A stretch of 64,000 bases of DNA from Ophioderma brevispina (GCA_023653785.1 JAMKCH010041271.1:62001-126000); one strand, 5' to 3'. Counted from the stretch's first letter, positions 24,943-39,131 are shown. Notes: generated by a model not told the origin, from the sequence alone. A program made the numbers and translations.

Positions 24943-26528
24943 AACTCCTCAAAAAATAAGCCCCCCCCCCCTTGATAAATATGGACGTAACTAAAAAATT
25001 ATCGGGCTGCCTAAGTTGATTTAAAGTGTAAATGTGCCCTGATCTTTTACTCATTCAATGTGCATTACTTTTTGGACCACAAATTCACCCTTCACCACGA
25101 AAATCAATCAATTATGAAAATTGATGCACGAAAAAAAGTTGCACTTTCCCTGCATAGGGATTTCACTATACTGTGACATGTTTCTGGATGACATCCATGA
25201 TAAAATGAGGTAAAATTAAATAATTAAAAGCAATTAAACAATTTGTTATTAATTTATTAAATTTAATTGTTTCTAAAATAATGAAAAAAAATGCTGTGTC
25301 ACCAACAATCCATGAACGATTTTGAATACAGATTATCCCTATGAATTGGTCTCATTCTGTGGATTACACAAGTTGACAGTGTTTCTTCAATGAACTTTTC
25401 TTAAATAAATTTAAATTAAAATGTCAGGGAGTCATCACAAGTTCTTTTTAAGCTCAAACAAACAGTCAGTGCTGTGCAAACTTCAGTTCAGTTCAGTAAT
25501 GGGTGGGACCACCTTCATTGTCGACAACCTCAATGCAACGGCGCCGCATGGTGTTGATCAGATTGGTGGCTCGTTGTTGGGAGAGTTGATCCCATTCCCG
25601 TTGAAGGATACGTTGCAACCCCTGTAGCGTGGTGTCATCGTTGACCTTCTTGTCTGCCCTTCGCTTCAAGTAGTCCCAAAGGTGTTAAATGGGGTTGAGG
25701 TCTGGGGATTTTGGTGGCCACTCCAAGCGCTCGATACCCTCATCTTCAAGACACTGGTTCGTGATCCTTGCACGGTGTGGCGTGGCATTGTCATCCATGA
25801 AGATGAAATTATCGGCACCCACTGCACCTGCATAGGGGATGACATGCGGTTTTAACACCTCATCAATGTACCGTTGAGCTGTCAGACGACCTCCAACCAC
25901 CACCAAATCCGTCCTGCCATTGGTGCTTATCCCGGACCAGCACATGATACTGCCACCATTGTATGGCTCCATTTCTTGAATGCAGTCGGGCTCCAGTTCC
26001 TCTCCTTCCCTTCTCCGCACACGCACTCGTCCGTCCACTCTTCTCAAATAAAATCTGCACTCATCACTAAAGAGGACGTTTGCCCAGTTGCGTCGGTTCC
26101 AACGCCGATGACTGCGTCCAAAACGAAGCCTTTGCTGACGATGTCATAGGGATTCCTCACATTCAATTGACAAAAGTCACCAGGGCTGAACATGTCCACC
26201 TTGATCTCAATTTAGTATAATTGTTAGCAAAAAGTCTTGTCTTGTAAATTAAATGTAGGCCTAATCTAAAATTATGCACAGGAATGCATAACGGATGAAT
26301 ATTGAATGCATGGAATCCCTATGTAGGAAAAGTGCAATTTTTTTTCATGCATCAATTTTCATAAGTGATTGATTTTCGTGGTGAAGGGTGAATTTGGGTC
26401 CAAAAAGTAATGCACATTGAATGAGTAAAATATCAGGGCACATTTTACACTTTAAATCAACTTAGGGGGCCCGATAAATTTTTAGTTACGTCCATATTTA
26501 TCAAGGGGGTCATTTCTTTTGAGGAGTT
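24943..26528 (-). mobile_element. Tc1/mariner-superfamily DNA transposon with intact ends
   Basis: A 1586-bp element bounded by TA on both sides (24941-24942 and 26529-26530). Terminal inverted repeats start AACTCCTCAAAA and are about 220 bp long (24943-25162 and 26313-26528) with high identity. TA target site, length near 1.6 kb, long inverted repeats and the enclosed DD34E-type transposase remnant all fit Tc1-like elements of the long-IR type. The arms differ by small substitutions and indels, so the insertion is not brand new. Confidence 0.95.
25493..26143 (-). pseudogene. Tc1-type transposase, N-terminally truncated, catalytic Glu codon replaced by stop
   Basis: The minus strand reads WNRRNWANVLFSDECRF (first catalytic Asp), then GGSIMCWSGIS, then FIFMDDNATPHRA (second Asp), then WPPKSPDLNPI followed by TAA, then HLWDYLKRRADKK and a conserved C-terminal end reaching GGPTHY and TGA at 25493-25495. 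In Tc1-like enzymes the residue after DLNPI is the third catalytic acid (Glu), so the single premature stop falls on that codon. Upstream the frame ends at a TGA (26144-26146), and only about 170 bp remain before the inverted repeat. The paired helix-turn-helix DNA-binding half is therefore lost. The element cannot encode its own transposase. Confidence 0.93.
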
Positions 26529-26829
26529 TATTAAGGTACTGTATTCTCCACATTATTGTATACTCATTGAATATGAGGGGTGAATACACACATAATAAAT
26601 ACTGTTTGTTATGGTACATGTAGCAAGAGTTAAGATCAGAGATCCCCAATTTTATGAAAAATATGCAGGAAGCTAGTGACTGGTGTTTTGAATATTCATG
26701 CTTTTACAAATGTACACAGTTTCATCAAAAGGAATGATGGCACAGTTTTTTTCATAACAGATTTCAATAACGTCGAAATATTAACAATTAGGTGTTGAAA
26801 AATGGTATGATCCAACAAGCTTAAATTCT

Positions 26830-27540
26830 ATTACCTGAGCGAGATTATATAACTATATTGTACCACTGTCTTACCATATATAAATTTGGTATACTTACCT
26901 GGGGAAGCTCTGTGCAAATAATTGGAAAAAATTCACAACTCAAAAATGGGCATTACGAATCATATCAAATAGTCATTATAGAAGTCATTCTGCACAATTT
27001 TCATAAATATATGTTTGTAAAGTATATGATGTGTTAAACTAGAAGTGGGTTCATATATGTTCAGATACTTTGCAAACTTATTGCCCAAATTCATTTAATA
27101 CATTTTTTCACCATGAGATCCGATAGCCATAAACGTATCACACAAGAAACAGGAATAATTAATTCCAAACAAGAAATAAGATGGTATCAGTGATAAATCA
27201 ATTAGAACAGCAGGCCCAATCTTGTGGAACTCCCTGAGTGATCAATTTAAAAATTCAAATCAAATAAACACTTTCGAACTCAATATAAATCAATTTAATA
27301 TTCTTTCTATCATTGATTTTGGAACTTGTTTTGTGTATTGTGCCTTGTGTGATAGTTTCTTTGTTCTTGTGTTTTAATATGGAATGTATACAATTTAATA
27401 TTAAAGGTGTTGGGACACTGGCCTACTGCCTTACGACCACTTCCTCCATATTAAACTGTGTATTCTTATGTTAATATGTATGTATTACGTCACCCAGTGG
27501 ATTTTATGTTCTTTTTATGGGAAATAAAGAAAAAGAAAAA
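26830..27540 (+). mobile_element. Second LINE 3' end (CR1/L2-like), decayed
   Basis: The plus strand encodes YKFGILTWGSSVQIIGKN, then NGHYESYQIVIIEVILHN, TRSGFIYVQILCKLIAQI with a frame change, and RTAGPILWNSLSDQFKNSNQ ending in a hydrophobic stretch. These match the C-terminal region of LINE reverse transcriptases (YG..WG...KLQK.A.R.I....Y..HS...; GP..WN.LP). After the coding remnant come about 200 bases of 3' sequence and an A-rich tail (AATAAAGAAAAAGAAAAA) near 27523-27541, typical of a LINE 3' end. Inactive. Confidence 0.85.
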
Positions 27541-27544
27541 ATGT

Positions 27545-28584
<1,040 letters not shown>

Positions 28585-28637
28585 TATATTGGACCCAATG
28601 TATTATACGATTAAATGACCAGGGGTATCCTAAAAAT

Positions 28638-28772
28638 TCTACATAAATGTTTACTGCATCAAAGCGAAAAACCCGATTCATCTCAAACTCTGGAATTAAG
28701 CATTTTAGGTGACTAGCTTTAGTTTTAGTCGACTTTTCGTAATTCACCAAAAATTATATTTCAAAATCTTTA
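28638..28772. mobile_element. TTAA MITE family 1, internal fragment
   Basis: Matches about 16180-16320 in the same orientation (ATAAATGTTTACTGCATCAAA through TTTAGTTTTAGT.GACT). Both termini are missing. It lies directly beside the (TA)n tract, which may mark a breakpoint. Confidence 0.75.
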
Positions 28773-29224
28773 TGTGTTCTAATAATAACAAAGTTCTTCT
28801 TTTTTTGACACAAAGAAAATTTCGGCCTTTACCATTCACAGATTCAGATATAGCTATAGCCAATTACCACTGCAAAATCTCAAATTGTTTGAGAATTGAG
28901 GATGCTCGTAAAAAATGGTGCTATTATTTCTTCATACCATAATAATGGACATTGTCGATATCATTAAATATAAATAGTTGTGAAGGTATTCCTGAAAGAT
29001 GATTTGCATTTAGTATGATCAACCTTCAAACACTGTCGTTCTACACGTATTAGAAGTCTCTTGCTGCAATTGACGCGATATGGTAGTCTCATCTGGAAGT
29101 TCTTTCTTCAGTTTGTCCCTCGCCTGAATTAACAAAATAAATTAAAAATTTGATTTGTAGGCCATTGCTAAGCATCCAAAGTAAGCGTTATCGCCATTAA
29201 ACAATTTATTCAATTGTTTACATA

Positions 29225-29650
29225 TAACCTTTGACCTATGTGTGTGACATTTGTTCTCTGCTCAGGTCAGCGGTCCTTTTGACCAATTTGGTGGTCATAG
29301 GGCATTTCTACGCGAAATGACCTCTAGATGACCTTTGGGGTCACTCCAACGGTCAGACTGTCCTCCTCTACCTTTCTGCAAAATATCAGCCCCATGTGTC
29401 AAAGCATGACGAAACGCATAACCGAACAGTCTCGCAGATAGATCTCACTTTTAGTACAGGGCATTTCTATGGAAATGGATCTCAAATTGACCTCTAATGA
29501 CCGTTGACCCTTTAGGTCACTCTGAAACCCTCATAACAAACGTTAGACTATCCTCCTTTACCTTCATGCCAAATACAGCCCCATATGTCAAAGCATAACG
29601 AAATGCCGGACCGGATAGACAGACAGGCAGGTCTCATTTTGTGTAGTACA
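29225..29650. repeat. Tandem pair of a ~185-bp repeat with TGACCT half-sites
   Basis: Units at about 29297-29458 and 29459-29640 share GGGCATTTCTA, TGACCTCTA.ATGACC, AGGTCACTC, CTATCCTCCT/CTGTCCTCCT, CAGCCCCAT.TGTCAAAGCAT and AGACAG..AG.TCTCA. Inverted relatives occur at 9370-9545. Likely a transposon tail family. Confidence 0.75.
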
Positions 29651-31220
29651 GACTGTCCCCAAAAAACTATACAATCAAACTAAAAATTAAAAAAAAATAA
29701 ACTGTGCATTTCTGTGAGATATTTTGATTTTATTTTGTAGAGAAGATCCTAAGCTAAATCCTCGTTTTTTAATCCAATTTGATGCACCTAGCTAACCGGA
29801 TATATTGTCAGTTGAACACGGAGGATGCAATACCACTTGGGCCAGTTTCACTTGAAGGTTCAAGAAACTAAAGGTACAAGGTGTGTAGCAGCTTGTGGGA
29901 TTTAATTGTTTTCAAACAAAAAAATATTGTACAGATCAGATTATCATGCACTGAACCATCAATATATTATTTTTCGAACAGTGAAAGCCCAGAAATTATG
30001 CTGTGGGGGAAATGAGGAAATTCATTCGCAGCAGGGCAATAATCATGAAATTCCTGTAAATTTTACTGCTGAAACTAAGGGGACAGCCACAAGTCTCTGT
30101 TTATGGGGGAAATGTGTGGACAATGCTCTAATGAGGATGGCTAATTTTCCCTCCCCATTCCCCACTACCTCCAAGATGCCAGGGAGAACAAAATGAAGAA
30201 CCAGTGTTGAACAAAAAACAATAATAAACGAAACGATGGTTGGTCTTCAAAGGCTCAGATTACTTCAACGAGTGTTTTTATGATTCTTCCTTCTGCTGAA
30301 ACCTGGAGTAAAGCCGAGACAACAAGACTGTTCGGAATTGAATTTCCAATGCTACATTATTTTATTGGCGATTGTGATATTATAAACTTATAACTTATAT
30401 TATTTCACAAGGAGCAGCACTTTATACCTTTTTAATTTTAATTTTCAATAAAGAATTTGGGAAAAGTCCCCTTTAAAAAAATATCCTGGTTACGGGCCTG
30501 CTAAACCCTAATCCTAACCTTAACCCTATAATCTTTTATCGGAAGGTCCGACTTTAGCACTTTCTGAGTGTTGGGCCTTCTCCTTAATGAGGTTTTTTGA
30601 GTGAATGGGTGTATTCCCTTCGGCACTGTACCACGTTAAGGCTCTTTCATACTCCAACTGTATCGCAAGCTTTGAAAATACACTTATAGAAGTATGCCAT
30701 AAAATGTGGTTGTATTTTCAAGGCAATTTATATGTGAACCGAACTGTGCCACCGAACTTTGAACCCCGGTGGTCGATATTAATAGCCTCATACCCATAAC
30801 CTCATCTACAAAGTCGCGGTTTATTCCGTACAACCATGGTTCCGTTCTCAAATATAGCTCATCCAACGCAAGTACTTAAATACGCGATACGCACAACCCG
30901 TTCTATATCGTCGATGTCATATCAGTCCGGTCCACCGACCACCCGACCACGACCTGATCGAGTCGATTTGGAATTCGCCCTAATCAAGCCCACAAAGATC
31001 GGGTTCAATTTTGTAATTTGAACGCATAAAAATTGCAACTCAGTGGGATTTTGAAAACCTGCAATCAAAACAAACAACCAAACAAAATCATCATAATCAA
31101 CTGATATTTGGAAATAAGCTTTTGCGACAATATCTATACAATGCATCAGGGGCTGTAACGCTTATTTTTTCTGGGTACTAATAATAAAAACGAACGAATT
31201 GGCGGGCCTGTGTTTCGCGA
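29650..31220. other. Intergenic; short telomere-like stretch at 30500-30533
   Basis: CTAAACCCTAATCCTAACCT followed by TAACCCTATAAT is a degenerate CCCTAA-like patch of about 33 bases. No recognised genes; several short ORFs without domains. Confidence 0.5.
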
Positions 31221-31227
31221 CCCACCC

Positions 31228-32674
31228 CCGGGGGGGGGGGGCACTTGTATTCCAAGGTGGATATCATGCTCGTGTATGGCCTCCCAAAACGCACCCTAAG
31301 CGCGTATTTTCACTTGCCAAGAAAAACACCCTAAACAAGTATTTTGGTTGAATTTGCTACCCTAAGCAAGTATGTGGTTGATTTTGCTACCCTAAACAAG
31401 TATTTGGTTTATAATTTTACTACCCTAAAGAAGTAATTTGCGTGACTGTTTAAAATGCACCCTAAACAAGCATTTCTTTTAATTTTGCTACCCTAAACGA
31501 GTATGTTTATAAAATGCGCTTGTAAACCATATACTGAACAGGATATAAGTATGTTCGTTCGGGTCCGAAGTGACCCCTAATGGGACCAATTTTCAGTGAA
31601 AATATACACCTAACGGGACCAGTTTTTGGTGAAATTATACTAGTTTTCACTGAAAAATATACCCCTAACGGGACCAATATGCAGTGAAAGTATACCCCTT
31701 GCCGGACCTGATTCTCATATATGAAGAAAAGCTATACCTTTAAAATCGCCAGTACAAGAAAAAAGAAAATGACACCCCTGTACTACTGACAGAACATTAT
31801 AAACTCATAAACCCGGGGTATTTTCTGTGATATGTTTAGGTTAATTTCTCGTAGGCCTATTTATATCATTAAACCAGTCACAATCAGATCTGAATTTGAT
31901 ACACCTAGCGGTATAGTCTCGCATCTGCAGCTAGTCCCGCTTTCTTTTGACGAGCATGGGTAACCCGACGAAATCAAGTCCCCCCGCCCAACCCTGCATG
32001 TATTCAAACGTGATTTTATTTAAAGGTTTTAAATTGCGTTCGTCGCTGCTTTATAATGTTCATTCTCTAAACTTCAAAGAAACTCACTGGGACAAAACTT
32101 TGAAAGACTTCAAATTCAAGCTAGGGCCTCTAAGTTCAAAATTTAAATTAATTAAATTTCAAGGTCTTTCAAAGTTTTGTCCACTAGAAATCTTTGACAT
32201 TAAATTGGTATGTGTAAATTGAGTTTTGTTCTGTAAATTTATCCATTTTTTCACATTGAAATAGAACCTGTAAAAGATTAATGACCTTATTTTGTTTGAC
32301 AGAAAGAGGGGCTCTAATTCCGTGTCTAGCACACATGTGAAACGAGCAGTCATTTATTTAATTGTGTACATAGTACGCAGAAAACGGCATGAAATGAAAT
32401 TGAAGAAAAGTATGTGAAATTTATTAAGAGAAAATCGGGAAGAAAATTCACTATTTCAAGCAATTTTTTATGTGCTTTTACAAAGTGTTCAAACATTACT
32501 ACACTCTCAACACGTAGTTCGACTGAAAATCATACCCTATTTTGCATTTGACGATTGTGATACCCTAAAACAATGACGCGAGTACATCGCATGGTCTCAA
32601 AAAACGACCCTAAATACGCGGCTTGGTACACGAGCATGATATTCCACCTTGATAACAAGTGCCCCCCCCCCCGG
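31228..32674. mobile_element. Inverted-repeat element carrying CCCTAAACAAGTAT minisatellites
   Basis: Both ends share CCGGGGGG...GCACTTGT.AT.CAAGGTGGA.ATCATGCTCGTGTA in inverted orientation (31228-31279 and 32629-32674). Inside the left end is a tandem array of ACCCTAAACAAGTATTTGG-like units (31290-31505), then a second array based on CCCCTAACGGGACCA (31565-31700). The right subterminal part has shorter related units (32535-32625). About 1.45 kb; no transposase seen. Confidence 0.82.
32090..32182. repeat. Fold-back sequence with perfect 19-bp arms
   Basis: GGACAAAACTTTGAAAGAC at 32090-32108 is the exact reverse complement of 32164-32182, with AT-rich, partly self-complementary sequence between them. 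It lies inside the 31228-32674 element, perhaps as a nested small element. Confidence 0.8.
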
Positions 32675-33844
32675 GACCCACCGAGGTCAAGTTCCATTTA
32701 AAGGCAATATTAGCACATTTTTTGAAAGCGGCCCCAATTTTAAACATTTGGGATTTTACACGATTTGCATTGGTAATTGGCTAGTAAAAAACTATACCTG
32801 TGAGTGGGTAAGCTCGAAAATGTCTATGTGTCACAAGAAGGAATTTTGTAATAGATAATTATTATCGGGGACCCCGATAATAATACACGGCTGCTGGAAA
32901 CGGCCTTTCCAATGTGAAAATAGCCGGGAAATAGCGCATGTAAAGTGTATACGCTCATCCATTAGTGTTTTTAATAGTTCAGGCAAGCCATGAGAGTTAT
33001 TTTCTCTGGTGGCCTATTTCATCAGGACGGACATAAACGTAGCATTTCCAGCTTGCCGTTAAGTCCAATCTGGGATCCCAATTCTAATTACAAAATCGCT
33101 TATTTTGTGATAAATAAGCATTTTTTAGAATCTCGTTTCGACAGGTATAGTTTACTGGACCAATTACCAAGTCGTAAACGTACAAAAAATATCAATTTTG
33201 AAAATTGGGGGCGATCTTCAAAAAATGTGCTAAGATTGCTTTAAATAAAATATTAGATTCTGTTGCGTTACGTGTTGAACAGGTCACGTTCGTCATAGCC
33301 CGGGCTATAGAACTTAACGAACATACCGGGCCACCTATTGGACGCCATATTGAAAAAGTACAAAAAAATCGTGGATGATCTTTGCGTCGGTAAATCTTGA
33401 ACAAACCACACGTATGACGGATAGTCTTGTCGATGTCACGGATCATTTGCTTCGATGGTTGCCTAGCCTGGCGAAATCAACAATAACGTACATTTTTCCA
33501 TTCTGAGAGGTGTATATGGTTTTGTATAAACATTAATCCTTTTCCATGAAAAAACAGGTCGTGATACTCTAGCGTTTTATATCTATCTATATAAATCATA
33601 TCAAATCATAACGTAAAAGAATGAAGAAGTCATTAGAGGAATTAATTTTTTGAAAAAAAAAAAAACATTCACACCCTCTTCGCTTCCGTTTAAAAATTCA
33701 CATTATCCACAGACAGAGAATGGGACAAGACAAAGGTTGCCAATTGCATCACATCGTGCGTAGGACGTAGTCCTTATCATTCAAAACAGGTTCTCCCAAC
33801 AACCTAGTTTTTCAATATGGCTGGCTTTGGAATAATTTATTTAA

Positions 33845-34785
33845 CCACCAGGGGGGCTGGAGGGACAGTTTCCCTAATAAACCAATAACCAAAGATTAAA
33901 GGGGCTTGTTCCGATTTATGTGTATTAGGTTCTCTACTTGATATAAGAGCCTGTCACTTGAACATACACACATCAAGTTACGTGGGAACAAACTTGCGGT
34001 TTTTGTGATAGACGCAATTAATGCTGTTGCAAAGCCCTTAATTTCCAATTACTGTGCTAATATTGATGGTAACCACTAAAACGGCGGTTTTTTGTTTATA
34101 TCTTGTGAATGGAATGGATTTGAGGGCGCAAATTTCAGGCCGACAATGATAAAAATACAACGCCTTTCATCTGTATCAAAATCGATAATACTTCAGGGTA
34201 AATCAAGGGGTCCCAAAGACGATAGGAAAACGCACTTTAAGCCATCTGTAAGCCAACATGGCAAATTTCTGTAAAGGACACTATGCAAAATTTTGTATGA
34301 CAAGCCACATATGTTAAAATATAAAATTTTCTGATTGCAGGCCTGGCATGAAGAGTTTCCTATAGCCAGAATTTCACCAGTGAATTTAACTACTGAAAGC
34401 CGAAATAATAAACACTATCTACTATCAACTAAAAACCATTGTAGCAAAGATTACGCCGGCTTTAAGAACAATTCATTTTAGTACCAGGGGCTTGGCGACA
34501 GCTCCCCTAATAAAACCCATTCACAGATTGAGCCTCTGTAAGCCAACATGCAATTTCTGTAAAAAGCCAATATTGTAAATTGTAGTAGGACAAGCCACAT
34601 AGTAAATCATAAAAATTCTTATGTTGGCATGCCCTTGGCATGAAGCCAGTTTCCTCTAAACTCAAATTTACCCAAATGGAATTTAAATACTGCAACGCCA
34701 GAATTAATACATTCATTAATCATTAGATAATATCACCAGAGGATAATTGTAGCAAAGATTAGGATGACATTACTATATCGGATAA
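33845..34785. repeat. Tandem duplication around the family 2 MITE
   Basis: 33845-33890 plus 34236-34490 correspond to 34484-34785. Shared blocks are ACCAGGGG..TGG, CTGTAAGCCAACATG, ATTTCTGTAAA, ACAAGCCACATA, GGCATGAAG and TTGTAGCAAAGATTA. The second copy lacks the MITE. Confidence 0.85.
33900..34231. mobile_element. TTAA-flanked MITE, family 2, copy 1
   Basis: A 332-bp insertion between TTAA (33896-33899) and TTAA (around 34232-34235). It starts AGGGGCTTGTTCCGAT and ends in CGATAGGAAAACGCACT. The duplicated flank at 34484-34545 lacks it and shows an uninterrupted AGATTGAGCC site, which proves it is an insertion. A second copy lies inverted at 39132-39469. Confidence 0.9.
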
Positions 34786-34789
34786 TAAT

Positions 34790-37700
34790 AAACCAGTTAG
34801 CCTGGCTACCCGCGCAACAGGTCCAGGGATCAATTAGAATATTGGATTTACAGTTGTGAATCAAACTCAGTTAAAGGGCCTCTAACGTCACATACCTCAA
34901 GGCTTGCCTAGAACAATTTTTGATATTAACTTAAACTGTTGAACCTGAAGTCAGCTACTTCTAAGGCTCGAAGACAGCCAATATCTAAAGATAAATTGAC
35001 AATATAATAATTTAATTAATGCAAAAGCTAAATGAGTGCAGAAAAATCTGAAGTCAAATACCTCTGGGATTGACTGAACTAAATTAAATTAAAGTACCTT
35101 TAATATACGCTATGGTCAGCTCAAACATTTGATTATTACTCTAATTAATACATAGAGCATAATCTGCAGAGCTTGAAGTCGACATTCTGGCTCGTCACAT
35201 AGTTATCAGTAAAGAAAAATTGCCATATAGCATGAATGAAATCAAAATAATGCCAAAAAAAAGCAACTGAGCCGCCTTTTGGCCAAGAAAAATGAGAACT
35301 GGTTCCAAACAAGTTTTCTGAGCCAGTTTCTTAAGCCATTAAAAACCACACGGAAAGATGTAAATTTTACTAGGGCAAGCAAATAGAGGCAGTGCCTATC
35401 TTAATTGATTGGCTAGGAACAAAAGAACCGAACGGATCATGTACCGTAATGCAGTCCATTCAATTAATGTTGCGAGCAACTTGGAAATATCACGTATGAT
35501 GCCAACTAATGTGGGCAAAAAACAGGCGCGTTCAATTTGATACTGCTGAACAAGTTCAGCATTTACGGTGATGACGTCACAGGAACAACATCATTAGGAG
35601 CGGGCTCAGTACCCTATAGGATTGAAACTACACAGATTACCCAACGTTTAAATCTTGAGGGCGTTCCTATATACTGTGCCGCTGACCCCTGAAGAATAAA
35701 AATAGCGTATGCCCCAATATAATATGGACCCAATATTAGAATAAAATCTTAAAACCCAACTTGAACATTTGGAATGTACAGAGCCCAAAACTTCAGATTT
35801 AGTTTGATAAATTCGAGGAGTTTTTATACAAACACCCAAGCATGAACAAATAAATATATTACCAGAAAGCTAATACCCATGCGAATTTGCGGCTAATCAA
35901 TAAAAAACTAATTTCTTAAAGATTTAATCCAGAATGATGGCTATGCCAAATCACGAATGCCTTAACAAGTCAGATACCTGTAAAAGGCAACACAATTAGC
36001 ACATGCGCCATCCTACCAAAATATTGGAGCACATGTAGATGAGGACTACATGATATGCGTTGAACATGACCTTAAAGAGCTGTGACCTTCAAAATAAACA
36101 GCATAAAGGAAGGGGGGAAGCCAGATAGCGTCGGTTTTGCCGTTCCCATAGGTTTAGCACGTAATCACGAAAACTTGAACAAATACTTCAAAGTCGAAAA
36201 TATGTTTAATATCAATATTTTTCCACGCAAAATCCGTTGGAGTTGAAGAATCAACTCCAGTGTAAGTATTTTTTTTTGTATGAATACGGTACAAACGGGA
36301 TACCTTGACCGATGGCTGGTTGACCTCATGGTTCATCGCCGGGCACCAGCTATTTATAGCTGCGGACCATGATGTACCAGGCCCGGTACCAGTTTAGCCA
36401 TATTGCACCACCGTGGAATGATTCGTTAACCTGCATGTAGCAATCCTCTCATGTTCGGTCTTTAAAAACGATTTGTTGATAGTTTTGCAGCACAAGTATG
36501 CACCACCGACTAAAGGCAGGCGATTAGATCGGTTCGCGAATCAGTACGGGATCTTCCCCACCGACCACTCACTGATCATTTCTAACGGCGCACAGTGGAC
36601 TTCCCTGTTCAGGCTCGTCCAAGAATCGGTTCGCAGGTTTGCGCTATGAATGAAGCTTGGCCGCCAACGCATGCTAAAAAGGCAAAAAAAGGCAAAAGGT
36701 GCGCCGCAGGCGGCCCGCATTCTTCACGTGTTGGGCCAGACTCCATCATAATTTAATGATGCTGGGAGGTTCGGTCACACTCCGCACTGCCAGACTTTTG
36801 CACTCCCAATATATGTCGGTACCCATTTATATCCTGGGTGGAGAGAGGACAAGCGAGGTACAGTGCCATGCCCACGAGCACAACACCTGTTGTTAACGGG
36901 GCTCAAAACTACCAACATTAAATACATATGACACGAGCACTGAACAAAAACGGCACAAATGTGCATAATTAGTTCTGTAATTTATTAAGGCAACTGCATT
37001 GCAATTCAACGATTTTGGCAGACTAAGCTTTAATTGACTTTGAATGGCTGGGAATCAACTATAGGTGTTTATACCCAAACAAATAAATGTTTTATGAACT
37101 GGGTAGGGTGAGTTACCTAATAACCAATAGCCTAGAATTTTTCAAATGCCAATTTTTTTATTTTTTGAGAAAAAATGGATAGCCGCCATGCTGTGGAGCA
37201 AATTAGCAAAACACAAAGGGAGACATTTACAAATGTGGGGGCGACATGTAACGCGCAAAACCAAATAGACCAAATAATTTACAAAAAGGTACAATGTTGC
37301 AAACATCACTTATTAATACGCACACAATTGCGCATATCAGAGGGTACATATGCATGGATTTTAAAACTAAATTCCAAACCAACTAAATTACGACATGCAT
37401 ATTCTTAGGATGGAAAACAGCACAAACAAAAGTTAAACACGGATACCCGTTATACTAGGTCTCTGCGGTAAAACAACAGAACCCAAATGGCAGAGTTTTA
37501 CTGTGCCCTGCTTATTGTGCGTCTGGGTGAGGTTGTTACAAGCGTTGTTGTGTGTGTACATAAGGAGAAGGTGTGCGAGCGTTATAATAGATGTGTATGT
37601 GTTTCTGATAAGCGAGGAACTTTGGGTTGGAGAGTTTTGCATTTTACTTTTAAAGAAAGCTCCTGCTATGCTTGTATCAGAAACTTTTCCCTGTGGAAAT

Positions 37701-39125
37701 GTTTTAATATTTTTGTGAACCGCCACACCGTCAAAAATTGGCGTGTGACACTGTTGCAAGAGCGCAAATGATTAAATAAATAAATATAAATATGCCGTAA
37801 GGACCTATGCAACTTCCAACCAATAAATAAAAGTAGGTTAGAACCACGTTATATCAATTTTAGTTACAAAGCAACAATACCTTAATTTGATTTGAAAAAG
37901 TGATGGGTTGCCTAAACCAAAATAATAAAGAGATGGAACTTTAATAAGGAAAAAACACTGATATATTTTTTTAAGCCCGCAGCTATTTAGCCAAACACAG
38001 TAATATCATGCAGTTCAACTTTATGTTGGAATTCAATGGGCAATATTAACAACCTATGAACAGTGACGAGCTATTTAATAAGCCACAATGGCGTGAATAG
38101 GCCTATACGAGCGAATCAATCAACTAAGTGATAAGCCTCGAAACCATTTTAAATGAGAATACCAACGTGGATTTGGATATAGCTAGTATAAGCCCATCCG
38201 ATGACACATAAATCGGGTTGTGATCCGCTCATCGGCCTTAATGGCATGAGAGAAACATAGTACAATGTTGATGAAATCAATTTGCTGACTACGCGGGCAA
38301 CCGCTAGCTGATTGGAATGGGAGCGGTCACTACACGGGTTGATCACTCTGCATGAGCAAAAACTTAAAGAGACATTATATTTTCTCCCAAGCCTCATTTA
38401 TTTGCCTCTCGGCCTATATGCTCAATGTTTATGTGAAAGCTATTCAAAGTTAGGCCCCATATCTCAACATAGATATGAAGTAAGGTGATACATAATTGCC
38501 AAATAAATGTGAAACACAAGGAACTCCCACGCACTCCCAAAGACCCCCCCCCCCCAGTTGGGTAGCTGTGGTCGGGAGGAAAGGGGCTTCTCGGTGACGT
38601 AGCTAATTACTGGGGAATGAGGGAAACCCTCTTGTGAAGAAAGTAGGGATTATTAGTGCAAATTCTTACTCCTTCACCTCAGAGCTACAGATGGGGCATT
38701 CTGTATAGGCCTACCTTGGCTACAATCATAGTGCCAATTGCATGGCGTATCTGTGTTGCCCTGCCGTGGCGGCGGCCCGACTTCTTGTCGGAGATGGGGG
38801 GTGGCTTGATTTTGGGGCTAGGGGGTGGGGAAGGAGTAAAATATTTGGGAAGCCCAACTTTGCAGATTGTTAACCCTAGGGTCCAAATTGCTGTTTTTGC
38901 CAAAATTGGTGAATTATGGATTTTTGGAACTAACAATTATCAAAAATCCTCGGCAAAAAATCGGTGGACTTATGCCTTCACTCCACTATAACAGCGTGTA
39001 GACCATTAATGGGAATGCAAACATTGAGGACTTATCGCCTAAAATAAGATTAACAACCGTGATTTTGGGCAAATAGACTACAAAATTGACAATTTGAATG
39101 ATGGCAAATTTGATGACGTGCAAAG
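34790..39125. other. 4.3 kb with no recognised gene or element
   Basis: Mostly AT-rich. Short ORFs (up to 111 residues) show no domains. C- and G-runs occur at 38544-38555 and 38795-38830. Overall texture resembles intron or old repeat DNA. Confidence 0.5.
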
Positions 39126-39131
39126 AATTAA

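Noticed and set aside
26888..26900. ATACTTACCTGGGG resembling the 5' end of U1 snRNA
   Set aside because: It lies in frame within the LINE coding remnant (FGILTWGS), and nothing downstream resembles U1 stem-loops.
30500..30533. Interstitial telomeric repeat array
   Set aside because: Only about 33 bases of irregular CCCTAA-like words, too short and degenerate to claim a telomere fusion or array.
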